Source of the DNA: DATBMY01 sp036554605
GTDB lineage: Bacteria > Acidobacteriota > Blastocatellia > UBA7656
DNA: 6,962 nucleotides
Assembly: GCA_036554605.1 (NCBI GenBank)
Contig: DATBMY010000319.1
Coordinates: 1-6,962, forward strand
Direction: 5' to 3'
Shown here: positions 1 to 6,702 of the stretch, in pieces
Layout of the letters: every line of letters begins with the position of its first letter
Position numbering within the stretch: position 1 is the stretch's first letter
Program-made: the position numbers and the translations under genes
Notes under the pieces: generated by a model
Database searches by the model: none
Seen by the model: only the letters and a program-made list of their open reading frames with translations
Told to the model about the DNA's origin: nothing

Positions 1-62
1 TCGCGAAGGCGCGCGAGCGTTACGCGGCGACGATCAAGGCCACCGGCATGAAGATCGATTGA
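1..62 (+). CDS. C-terminal end of an upstream gene, possibly a tripartite tricarboxylate (Bug/TctC-type) substrate-binding protein
   Basis: Only the last 19 codons and the TGA stop at 60-62 lie in the window. Read from base 3, the tail ends ERYAATIKATGMKID. This charged helix followed by a K-x-(S/T/A)-G-hydrophobic-K ending resembles the C-terminus of Bug/TctC periplasmic receptors, which often finish with a tryptophan- or tyrosine-containing helix and an 'I/VKxxGxK' tail. Those proteins capture carboxylates and related small anions for a tripartite transporter. The tail is too short for a firm family call, so the identity is inference from its pattern and from the following sulfatase. The stop is only 25 bases before the next start, with no visible terminator, so the two genes are probably co-transcribed. 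Confidence 0.4.
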   Translation, partial: AKARERYAATIKATGMKID

Positions 63-87
63 CGCAGTCGCCCGAAGGTCGCTGCCA

Positions 88-1359
88 GTGCCGACGAACT
101 TCGTCTTCATCCTCGCCGACGATCTCGGCTACGCGGACCTCGGCTGCTACGGCGGCAGAGAGAAATGCTCACCCAATCTCGACCGCCTGGCTACCGAAGG
201 TCTGATCTTTACAAACGGCTACGCCAACTCATCGGTCTGCTCGCCCTCGCGCTTCGCCATCGCCACCGGCCGCTATCAGCATCGACTACGCGGCGGATAC
301 GATGAGCCGATCGCGAGCGTCTCCCCAAAGCTCGGCCTGCCCCCCGGGCATCCGACAATGGCGTCGATTCTGCGGGATGCGGGCTACAGCACGGCGCTCG
401 TCGGCAAGTGGCATATGGGAGGCATGCCATATTTCAGCCCGCTCAAGAGCGGCTACGAAGAGTTCTTCGGCCACAGGGGCGGGGCGGTCGATTACTTCAG
501 GCATCACTCGGGCGGGGTGCACGATTTATGGGAAGGCGATGAGAAAGTGCATAAGAAAGGCTACCTGACGGATCTGTTCACCGACAGGGCGGTCGATTTC
601 ATCAAGCGGCAAAGCCCTGACAAACCCTTCCTGCTTTCGCTCCATTACAACGCGCCGCACTGGCCGTGGGAAACGCGCGACGACGAAGAGGAAGCGCACA
701 GGATAGAGAATATCGCCCACCTCGACGGCGGCTCGGTCAAGACCTACCGCACAATGATTGAGCATATGGACGAGGGGATCGGCCGGGTGCTCGCCGCCCT
801 GGACGAGACCGGCGCAAGGGAGAATACGCTTGTCGTTTTCACAAGCGACAACGGCGGTGAGCGCTTTTCCGATACGTACCCGCTTATGGGCAAGAAGATG
901 GATCTTCTCGAAGGCGGCATCCGTGTCCCCTACATTGTTCGCTGGCCCGCTCGGTTGCCCGCTGGCGAGACCTACGACCGGCTCGCGATAGGTATGGATT
1001 GGACGGCGACATTTATCGCGGCGGCCGGCACATCGGCTGATCCGGATTACCCGCTCGACGGTGTTGATCTCTTCGGAGAAGAAGTGGAGCGCAATCTCTA
1101 CTGGCGCATGCTGTTTCGCAATCAGAAGGCTGTGCGCTCGGGCGTCTGGAAATACCTTTCAATCGAGGGCAACGAGTTTCTTTTTGATCTTTCACGCGAC
1201 TCGCGCGAGCGAGCCAACATGAGATATCGCGAGCCGCAGAGATTCAAGCAACTGCGCGCGGCTTACTTCGAATGGGATGCATGTATGCCGCAGATACCCG
1301 AGGATGCGCACTATGACATAGTTTATACCAAGGAGACGATGGCAAAGTCTGCTGGCTAG
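88..1359 (+). CDS. Cysteine-type sulfatase (type I, alkaline-phosphatase superfamily), predicted cytoplasmic
   Basis: The 423-residue product should hydrolyse sulfate esters and is a complete type I sulfatase core. It has the metal-binding DD at residues 11-12 of ILADDLGY. The motif C51-S-P-S-R55 has Cys51 as the predicted formylglycine precursor, followed by the family's ATGRY segment. It also has GKWHMGG with K107 and H109, NAPH with H191, the second metal pair D254-N255 in TSDNGGE, and K269. All expected catalytic and metal ligands are present. The GTG at 88 is preceded by a modest AAGG about nine bases upstream. The protein begins directly at the first core beta-strand, and a TGA at 49-51 in the same frame leaves no space for a signal peptide, although many sulfatases are periplasmic. 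The substrate cannot be told from sequence. Activity would need a formylglycine-generating enzyme encoded elsewhere. It lies 25 bases after a probable transporter binding-protein gene and converges on ftsH. Confidence 0.93.
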   Translation: MPTNFVFILADDLGYADLGCYGGREKCSPNLDRLATEGLIFTNGYANSSVCSPSRFAIATGRYQHRLRGGYDEPIASVSPKLGLPPGHPTMASILRDAGYSTALVGKWHMGGMPYFSPLKSGYEEFFGHRGGAVDYFRHHSGGVHDLWEGDEKVHKKGYLTDLFTDRAVDFIKRQSPDKPFLLSLHYNAPHWPWETRDDEEEAHRIENIAHLDGGSVKTYRTMIEHMDEGIGRVLAALDETGARENTLVVFTSDNGGERFSDTYPLMGKKMDLLEGGIRVPYIVRWPARLPAGETYDRLAIGMDWTATFIAAAGTSADPDYPLDGVDLFGEEVERNLYWRMLFRNQKAVRSGVWKYLSIEGNEFLFDLSRDSRERANMRYREPQRFKQLRAAYFEWDACMPQIPEDAHYDIVYTKETMAKSAG

Positions 1360-1403
1360 GCCCGGGCAAAAACCATTGCACATAATCATTGGAATCACAG
1401 ACT

Positions 1404-3494
1404 TCACGAAGGCAAGCCAGCTCTCTTATTGCTCGCATCAGGTAGCGGCAACATCCCGGTATCCAGAGCAGGCGCGGGCGGCAGGCCCGTGACCTCTAGG
1501 ATCTCTTGCTCGTTGAGGCTCTCGCGCGCGAGCAATGCTTCGACGAGCGCGTCGAGCTGCCCGCGGTGCGCGCTCAATAGACGCCTCGCCTCGTCGTGAC
1601 ACTCGTCTATGATCTTCAGCACCTCGGCGTCGATGGCTTCGGCGGTCTGCTCGCTGAAGGGTCTCGCGCCCGCGTAAGGATTTGGCCCGCTCAGATAGGG
1701 GTTCTCCCGGGGCGCAAGCTGCACCAGCCCAAGTCGCTCGCTCATACCCCAGCGCGTGACCATTCGGCGGGCCAGATCGGTAGCTTGCTCGATATCGTTT
1801 TCGGCTCCGGTCGTTTTGGTGCCGTAGACGATCTCCTCTGCCGCGCGGCCTCCGAGCATTCCGACTATGCGCGCGCGCAGGTATGCTTCAGGATAGTTAT
1901 AGCGGTCGCTGTCGGGACGCTGGTAGGTGACACCCAGGGCCTGCCCGCGCGGCACGATGCTGACGCGGTTCACAGGGTCGGCGCCGGGGACGACAAGGCC
2001 CAGGATAGTGTGCCCGCCTTCGTGATAGGCGATGCGTTCTTTGTCGGCCCGGCTCAGCAGAAGCGGGCGCTCGGGGCCGAGCACGATCTTTTCAAGCGCG
2101 TCCAGGAAGTCTTTGTGACGAACATCGTTCTGCCCGCGCCGGGCCGCCAGCAGCGCCGCTTCGTTGACCAGGTTTTTCAGATCGGCCCCCGAGAACCCCG
2201 GCGTCACGGCGGCGATCTCCTCAAGACTTGCGTCGTTGGCAAGCGGCACGTTGCGTGTGTGGACTTTGAGTATCGCTTCGCGCCCGGCCCTATCTGGCAG
2301 ATTCACCACAACGCGGCGGTCGAAACGCCCGGGCCGCAGGAGCGCTTTGTCGAGCACGTCGGGCTGGTTCGTCGCCGCCAGCACGATGATGCCTTCGCGG
2401 CTAGAGAAGCCATCCATTTCGGTGAGTATCTGGTTCAGGGTCTGCTCCTGCTCGCTTGATCCCCCGATTGCCATCTGCCCGCGGGCGCGACCGATGGCGT
2501 CCAGCTCGTCTATGAAGACGATTGCGGGCGCATGCTCGCGCGCCTGTTTGAAGAGGTCTCGCACCCTCGCCGCGCCCACCCCAACGATCATCTCCACAAA
2601 TTCCGCGGCGCTCATCGAGAAGAAAGGGACTCCCGCCTCACCCGCGACCGCTTTCGCCAGCAGCGTCTTCCCAGTACCCGGCGCGCCGATGAGCAGCACG
2701 CCTTTCGGAGCGGTCCCGCCCAGACGGGTATACTTCTTGGGATCTTTGAGGAAGTCCACTATTTCGACCAGCTCGTTTTCAGCCTCGTCGATTCCGGCGA
2801 CGTCATCAAAACTGACCTTCGTATCCAGCTCCTGGTCGTAACGTCGCGCCCTGCTTTTGCCGATCCCCATGAGCCCGCCGCCGAGGCCGCCACCCTGCTG
2901 CGCCGCCCGCCGAAACATCCAGACATAAAAGCCTATGAGGAAAAGGGCCGGCCCGAACCCGAAGAGAAGCGTCGTCCAGATGCTGCCGCCTTCCTCGATC
3001 GGTTCGGCGCTGATCTCGACTCCTTTCTCGATCAAGAATGCTTCCAGCCCGGGGTCTACGAAGGAGGGCAGCGTGGACGTGAAATTGCTCGCCGTTTTAG
3101 GCGGGCCGCTACGCGACGTTGTAGGCTCACTCGTCTTCTGGGGCTCGCCGCCCGGAGCCGCGCTCTGTTCGGCGGGCGGCGGGTAGGTGACCGGCGCCGC
3201 GAAGCGCCCCGTGATAATTTCGCCACGGCTATAGATCGCCTCGACGTTGCCCTTCCCGACCTCCTCCTTAAAGACGGTATAAGGCACCGTGAGTTCTTCG
3301 GGGCCCGGCATTAGAAATCTCACAAGCATGAAGTTCACAAGCAGGATGAGCAGGAACCATAGCCACGTCCTGCGTGGCGGCATCTTCATCTGTGCGCTGC
3401 CTCTGGCTTCTCCCGCCTGTTTGCCGGCCGGCGGGGTCTGCCCGGCGGGTGCGGAGTCGCTGTTTTGTTTTGGTTGCTGTCCCGTTAAGCCCAT
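1404..3494 (-). CDS. ftsH: ATP-dependent zinc metalloprotease FtsH
   Basis: FtsH is a hexameric inner-membrane AAA+ protease that extracts and degrades membrane proteins and unstable regulators. The 696-residue product has, in order: a Pro/Gln/Gly-rich cytoplasmic tail (1-42), helix TM1 (about 44-62), a periplasmic domain (about 63-172), TM2 (about 174-195) and a Gly-rich linker. The AAA module carries Walker A GAPGTGKT (270-277), pore loop EMIVGVG (301-307), Walker B with D329-E330, and the second region of homology with arginine fingers R387 and R390. The protease domain has the zinc site H491-E-G-G-H495 and third ligand D567 in AENDIEQAT. It is longer than E. coli FtsH (about 644) because of the tail and a Pro/Ser-rich periplasmic insert near 104-142. 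The pore residue is Ile303 where E. coli has Phe228. The ATG at 3494 is supported by a strong Shine-Dalgarno site; the internal Met36 and Met38 have poorer ones. It follows the Ca2+ ATPase by 119 bases on the same strand. Confidence 0.98.
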   Translation of the reverse strand: MGLTGQQPKQNSDSAPAGQTPPAGKQAGEARGSAQMKMPPRRTWLWFLLILLVNFMLVRFLMPGPEELTVPYTVFKEEVGKGNVEAIYSRGEIITGRFAAPVTYPPPAEQSAAPGGEPQKTSEPTTSRSGPPKTASNFTSTLPSFVDPGLEAFLIEKGVEISAEPIEEGGSIWTTLLFGFGPALFLIGFYVWMFRRAAQQGGGLGGGLMGIGKSRARRYDQELDTKVSFDDVAGIDEAENELVEIVDFLKDPKKYTRLGGTAPKGVLLIGAPGTGKTLLAKAVAGEAGVPFFSMSAAEFVEMIVGVGAARVRDLFKQAREHAPAIVFIDELDAIGRARGQMAIGGSSEQEQTLNQILTEMDGFSSREGIIVLAATNQPDVLDKALLRPGRFDRRVVVNLPDRAGREAILKVHTRNVPLANDASLEEIAAVTPGFSGADLKNLVNEAALLAARRGQNDVRHKDFLDALEKIVLGPERPLLLSRADKERIAYHEGGHTILGLVVPGADPVNRVSIVPRGQALGVTYQRPDSDRYNYPEAYLRARIVGMLGGRAAEEIVYGTKTTGAENDIEQATDLARRMVTRWGMSERLGLVQLAPRENPYLSGPNPYAGARPFSEQTAEAIDAEVLKIIDECHDEARRLLSAHRGQLDALVEALLARESLNEQEILEVTGLPPAPALDTGMLPLPDASNKRAGLPS

Positions 3495-3499
3495 GGTCG

Positions 3500-3506
3500 C
3501 CTCCCC
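3500..3506 (-). promoter_or_regulatory. Strong ribosome binding site of ftsH
   Basis: Read on the minus strand this is GGGGAGG, five bases before the ATG at 3494. It decides the start in favour of the full-length protein with its 42-residue N-terminal tail over the internal Met36 and Met38, where only a weak AGAGG about ten bases upstream of Met36 is seen. Confidence 0.75.
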
Positions 3507-3547
3507 GGGTCTCTCAAAGCAAGTATCAGGTAAGCAGGCAGGGCTTT

Positions 3548-3576
3548 ATGCTATCAGCTACACCCTGTCATAACAA
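3548..3576 (-). promoter_or_regulatory. Possible sigma70-type promoter for ftsH
   Basis: On the minus strand TTGTTA (3576-3571) is followed after exactly 17 bases by TAGCAT (3553-3548). Each box matches four of six consensus positions, and the pair ends about 53 bases before the ftsH start. This would let ftsH be expressed apart from the ATPase. The match is modest and could arise by chance. No convincing hairpin terminator is visible in the 119-base gap. Confidence 0.28.
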
Positions 3577-3613
3577 GATCATTGCCCGAGCAGACATCCT
3601 TGCATCGATTCAA

Positions 3614-6421
3614 TTACCGGCTGTCGAGCGCGCGTGTTACTAGCTTGGTCAATTCCCGCAGCCACAGCACGGAGCTGGCAACGACCGCGCACCACAGCCA
3701 GTCCTCGAAGCCCAGGCTCACGGTCGAAAAGGCCTGCTGCATAAACGGTATGTAAATGACGGTCGTGTGTAACAAGAGGGATAACAGAACGGCTAACCAC
3801 AGCCAGCGATTCTTAAAGAGTCCGCTGAACGCGCTCCTTTCGTCGGAACGCGCGTTGAAGACGTTGAAGAGCTGAAACATCATCAAGGTCGTGAAAGCCA
3901 TCGTCTGTGCATAACGCATGCTGCCCGAGCCTTCGATCATACCGCCGGGAAGCGAAGCGTCGAGCACCAGCAGCGTCCCCAGTGCCATTACCGCGCCGAC
4001 GAAGAATATTCCCGTCCACATCGGGCGCGTGATGACCCTTTCGCTCTTCGGGCGCGGAGGCTTTCTCATCACGTCCGTTTCGGCCGGATCAACCCCCAGG
4101 GCGAGCGCGGGCGCGCCGTCGGTTATGAGATTGATCCAAAGGATTTGTGTTGCAAGCAGCGGCAGAACGACGGCGCTCTCTTCCGCTCGCAAGCCGATGC
4201 TATTGGCCAGCAGCACGCCGAAAAACATTGTCATCACTTCGCCGATGTTAGACGAGAGCAGGTAGCGCAGGAATTTTCGGATGTTCGCAAAGATCGCGCG
4301 CCCCTCTTCGACGGCCGCGACAATCGTCGCGAAGTTGTCGTCCGCGAGCACCATGTCGGCGGCTTGCTTTGAAACATCCGTGCCCGTTATCCCCATCGCC
4401 ACTCCGATGTCGGCGGTCTTCAGGGCGGGCGCATCATTCACGCCGTCACCCGTCATCGCCACCGTCGAGCCTTCGCCTTGCAAAGCGCGCACGATCCGCA
4501 GCTTGTGTTCGGGGTTGACGCGGGCATAGACGGAGATCCTCATGATCATTTCAGCGAGCGAATCCTCCGTCATTTTCTCAAGCTCCGCTCCCGTGACTGC
4601 TCCTTGCTCGTCCGCAATGCCGAGTTCACGGGCGATGACGGCGGCGGTTACGGGATGATCTCCCGTTATCATCATCGGACGAATGCCGGCCGACCTGGCG
4701 TGCGTCACGGCCACTTTAGCTTCCTGGCGTGGCGGGTCAAGCATGCCTATGAGTCCGGCAAAGACGAGGTCCCGTTCGACCCGCTCGTCGACTTCACCAG
4801 CTTCCAGCGCATCTTTCGGCAGCGAGCGGTAGGCGACGCCTAGCGTGCGATAGGCGTTTCCCGCGAGCTCCTCATTAGCCCGCAGAATCTCCGCGCGCCG
4901 CTCATCGCTCAACGGTCTTGACTCCAAGCCCGAAAGCTCGTGCGTGCAGCGCGTGAGCAGCACGTCGGGCGCTCCTTTGGTGAAGACAAGAAGTCGTTCC
5001 TGCTTTTCGGCATCGGTGTGAATCGTGGTCATCAGTTTCCGCTCGGATGAGAAAGGAACTTCTCCCACGCGATGAAAGCGCGACTCAAGCTCGGCGGCTT
5101 CCAGTCCGGCTTTGCGGGCCGCGACAATGAGCGCGCCTTCAGTTGGGTCCCCCTGGACTGTCCAGAGCCCGTCGCTCTCTACGAGGACCGCGTTGTTTGC
5201 GCGGTCGGCAGCGGCGAGCGCCCGCTCCAGCTCGAACCGCAGCGCTTCATCAATCGCACCTCCTGCATCTCGACTGATCTCTCCTTCAGGGGCATAACCC
5301 GTGCCGCTCAAACTCACGCGCCCGCTCGCGGTGACGACCGCGCGGACCGTCATCTCGTTTTTGGTCAGGGTGCCCGTCTTATCGGAGGCTATGACGTTCG
5401 CGGAGCCAAGCGTTTCGACCGCCGCTAGATTGCGCACTATGGCGTTCCTGCTCGCCATGCGCTGCACGCCGAGCGAGAGAACGGCCGTCACCACCGCGGG
5501 CAAGCCTTCCGGCACCGCGGCAACCGCGAGAGCCACGCCTAAAATGAGAACGTCGAATATAGCCGAGAAGCTCCGCACCTCTTCAACGAGGATGATCGTT
5601 GCGATCATTACGACGGCAATTATTATGACTATTAACCCCAGCAGGCGGCCTACTCTGGCAAGCTCCCTTTGCAGCGGCGTGGGCTCGTCGCGCGTCTCTC
5701 TCAACAAACCGGCAATGCGACCCATCTCGGTCTGCATCCCGGTCGCCACCACCACCGCGCGCCCTCTCCCATACACGGCCACCGTGCCGCTGAAGATCAT
5801 GTTGCTGCGGTCGCCGAGCCCGGCGGTTTCCTTTATTGAAGAGGTATATTTTGATACCGGCAGGCTCTCGCCCGTGAGCGCCGCCTCTGCCGTTTGCAGC
5901 GCGATCGACTGAACCAGCCGCGCATCGGCGGGAATCGTATCCCCCTCTTCGACCAGGATGATATCGCCCGGCACAATTTCGGCAGCCGCTACGGTCTGCC
6001 GAGCGCTATCTCGAATGACGGTGGCATGCGCTGCCGACATCCGGCGCAAGGCCGCTACGGCTTCCTCAGCCCGCGACTCTTGAACGTAGCCCATTATGGC
6101 GTTGAGCAAAACGACGGCGAAGATCGCCATCGCCTCATAAGGCAGCGCCGATTCGCGCTCATAAAGCCATAGCATCACCGAAATCAACGTTGCGATGAGC
6201 AGCAGAATCACTAGCACATCTTGAAACTGCGCGAGGAATCTCCTCCATGCGGGCACGGGCTTCTCGGCCGTCAACTCGTTTTTGCCATAACTTTTTGAAC
6301 GCGCCCGCGCCTCCTCTTCGCTTAATCCGCTTTGCGCATCCGTCTGAAGTTTGGCTAGCACTTCGTCGACTGGCTGCTGATACGCAGCAACCTGATCCTG
6401 GTGAATGGTCGTAGTGCTCAT
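3614..6421 (-). CDS. P2-type cation-transporting ATPase, most likely a Ca2+ exporter (SERCA/PMR1-like)
   Basis: The 935-residue product is a full-length P-type ATPase that should pump Ca2+ out of the cytoplasm across the inner membrane. It starts with a cation-ATPase N-terminal domain, then about ten membrane helices (near 66-86, 94-112, 260-279, 286-310, 717-740, 750-776, 802-821, 836-856, 871-893, 902-920). The actuator motif TGES is at 183-186. The phosphorylated aspartate is D347 in DKTGTLT. The nucleotide domain has DPTEGAL (425-431), K482-GAP and DPPR (562-565), and the hinge has TGDGVNDAP (657-665). Helix M4 carries VPEGLP with E305. M5 has SSNIGE with N725 and E728. M6 has LWINLITDGAP with N764, T767 and D768. 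These match the SERCA Ca2+ ligands E309, N768, E771, N796, T799 and D800. The M8 acid (SERCA E908) appears replaced by a non-acidic residue. The ATG at 6421 is preceded by AAAGGA, with a long gap of about ten bases. It is upstream of ftsH and divergent from the dioxygenase gene. Confidence 0.95.
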   Translation of the reverse strand: MSTTTIHQDQVAAYQQPVDEVLAKLQTDAQSGLSEEEARARSKSYGKNELTAEKPVPAWRRFLAQFQDVLVILLLIATLISVMLWLYERESALPYEAMAIFAVVLLNAIMGYVQESRAEEAVAALRRMSAAHATVIRDSARQTVAAAEIVPGDIILVEEGDTIPADARLVQSIALQTAEAALTGESLPVSKYTSSIKETAGLGDRSNMIFSGTVAVYGRGRAVVVATGMQTEMGRIAGLLRETRDEPTPLQRELARVGRLLGLIVIIIAVVMIATIILVEEVRSFSAIFDVLILGVALAVAAVPEGLPAVVTAVLSLGVQRMASRNAIVRNLAAVETLGSANVIASDKTGTLTKNEMTVRAVVTASGRVSLSGTGYAPEGEISRDAGGAIDEALRFELERALAAADRANNAVLVESDGLWTVQGDPTEGALIVAARKAGLEAAELESRFHRVGEVPFSSERKLMTTIHTDAEKQERLLVFTKGAPDVLLTRCTHELSGLESRPLSDERRAEILRANEELAGNAYRTLGVAYRSLPKDALEAGEVDERVERDLVFAGLIGMLDPPRQEAKVAVTHARSAGIRPMMITGDHPVTAAVIARELGIADEQGAVTGAELEKMTEDSLAEMIMRISVYARVNPEHKLRIVRALQGEGSTVAMTGDGVNDAPALKTADIGVAMGITGTDVSKQAADMVLADDNFATIVAAVEEGRAIFANIRKFLRYLLSSNIGEVMTMFFGVLLANSIGLRAEESAVVLPLLATQILWINLITDGAPALALGVDPAETDVMRKPPRPKSERVITRPMWTGIFFVGAVMALGTLLVLDASLPGGMIEGSGSMRYAQTMAFTTLMMFQLFNVFNARSDERSAFSGLFKNRWLWLAVLLSLLLHTTVIYIPFMQQAFSTVSLGFEDWLWCAVVASSVLWLRELTKLVTRALDSR

Positions 6422-6449
6422 CTATTTAGCATCCTTTGCTCTCGCGAAG

Positions 6450-6460
6450 CTACGACGTAG
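6450..6460. repeat. 11-base palindrome upstream of the Ca2+ ATPase
   Basis: CTACG-A-CGTAG is a perfect five-base inverted repeat around one central base, ending 29 bases before the ATPase start. It could be a small operator half-site pair or a short hairpin in the ATPase leader. It occurs once and no regulator is recognised, so the function is unknown. Confidence 0.3.
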
Positions 6461-6493
6461 TTTCTATGCTCGGCGCGACAATCTTTCCTTCAA

Positions 6494-6507
6494 TCTCCAT
6501 TAGGAGA
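6494..6507. repeat. Short inverted repeat TCTCC-ATTA-GGAGA
   Basis: A five-base stem with a four-base loop lies in the divergent region. On the plus strand its right arm contains the AGGAGA that would serve as ribosome site of the small ORF at 6516, so the hairpin could mask that site in RNA. The stem is short and this may be coincidence. Confidence 0.25.
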
Positions 6508-6515
6508 GCAAGCGC

Positions 6516-6581
6516 ATGGCGTCCATCTTCACTTTATACGAACACCGCTCTTTCCAATATAACTCATCCATGGAGCGGTAA
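6516..6581 (+). CDS. Candidate 21-residue small ORF, perhaps a truncated beta/gamma-crystallin-like fragment
   Basis: An ATG at 6516 opens 21 codons ending in TAA at 6579-6581. AGGAGA at 6502-6507 lies eight bases upstream, a near-ideal ribosome site, and an in-frame TAG at 6501-6503 closes the frame above it. The peptide contains IFTLYEHRSFQYNSS. The stretch 'xLYEHxxFQ' near the N-terminus is typical of bacterial beta/gamma-crystallin domains (Greek-key pattern Y/F/W-x4-F/Y/W-x-G). Here Tyr replaces the Gly, and nothing crystallin-like follows in frame. It could be a leader peptide for the downstream dioxygenase (134 bases on), a decayed gene remnant, or a chance ORF. The good ribosome site and motif are seen directly; the function is speculation. 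Confidence 0.3.
   Translation: MASIFTLYEHRSFQYNSSMER
6544..6579. repeat. 7-bp inverted repeat flanking an AT-rich core, candidate operator
   Basis: ACCGCTC (6544-6550) and GAGCGGT (6573-6579) are perfect reverse complements separated by 22 bases that include the AT-rich CCAATATAAC. On the minus strand a TTTACC (6582-6577) and TATATT (6561-6556) pair, 15 bases apart, resembles a poorly spaced promoter reading toward the ATPase. The repeat would cover it. The position between two divergent genes is where an operator is expected. No regulator gene is in the window. Confidence 0.3.
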
Positions 6582-6652
6582 ACGATGATTCGCGCTGCCT
6601 TGATGATATGTCGATCGGAAGCCGTGTAGCGGCCAGCGCGCGCTTCATAAGC

Positions 6653-6683
6653 TTGCTTCGGTACTAACCACGCGCCGTATTAT
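6653..6683 (+). promoter_or_regulatory. Possible promoter of the dioxygenase gene
   Basis: TATTAT at 6678-6683, inside the AT-rich TATTATATAG, matches five of six -10 positions and lies 32 bases before the start at 6716. The best -35 candidate, TTGCTT at 6653-6658, matches only TTG and sits 19 bases away, so the -35 assignment is weak. Confidence 0.3.
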
Positions 6684-6702
6684 ATAGAAGTGGAATATCA
6701 CG

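Noticed and set aside
1360..1403. GCCCGGGC palindrome between the convergent sulfatase and ftsH as a terminator
   Set aside because: The eight-base palindrome has no loop. It is followed by A residues, not T, on the plus strand, and no T-run follows it on the minus strand. No other hairpin was found in the 44-base gap.
1596..2459. Long plus-strand open frame (287 codons) inside ftsH
   Set aside because: It lies wholly antisense to ftsH, whose every motif is intact. The translation shows no recognisable domain, and long antisense frames are expected in GC-rich coding sequence.
2532..3314. Plus-strand open frame (260 codons) opposite the FtsH N-terminal half
   Set aside because: It is an antisense shadow rich in Arg, Ala and Pro, with no family signal.
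3495..3613. Terminator or small RNA between the ATPase and ftsH
   Set aside because: No stem of useful length with a T-tract could be found; the only support is for a weak promoter-like pair.
5301..5912. Plus-strand open frame (203 codons) opposite the ATPase
   Set aside because: It is antisense to the well-conserved actuator and M3-M4 region, and its Ser/Thr/Ala/Arg-rich product looks like a reading-frame shadow.
6585..6629. Second tiny ORF (14 codons) just after the crystallin-like small ORF
   Set aside because: It has no ribosome site and no recognisable sequence, so it is probably chance.
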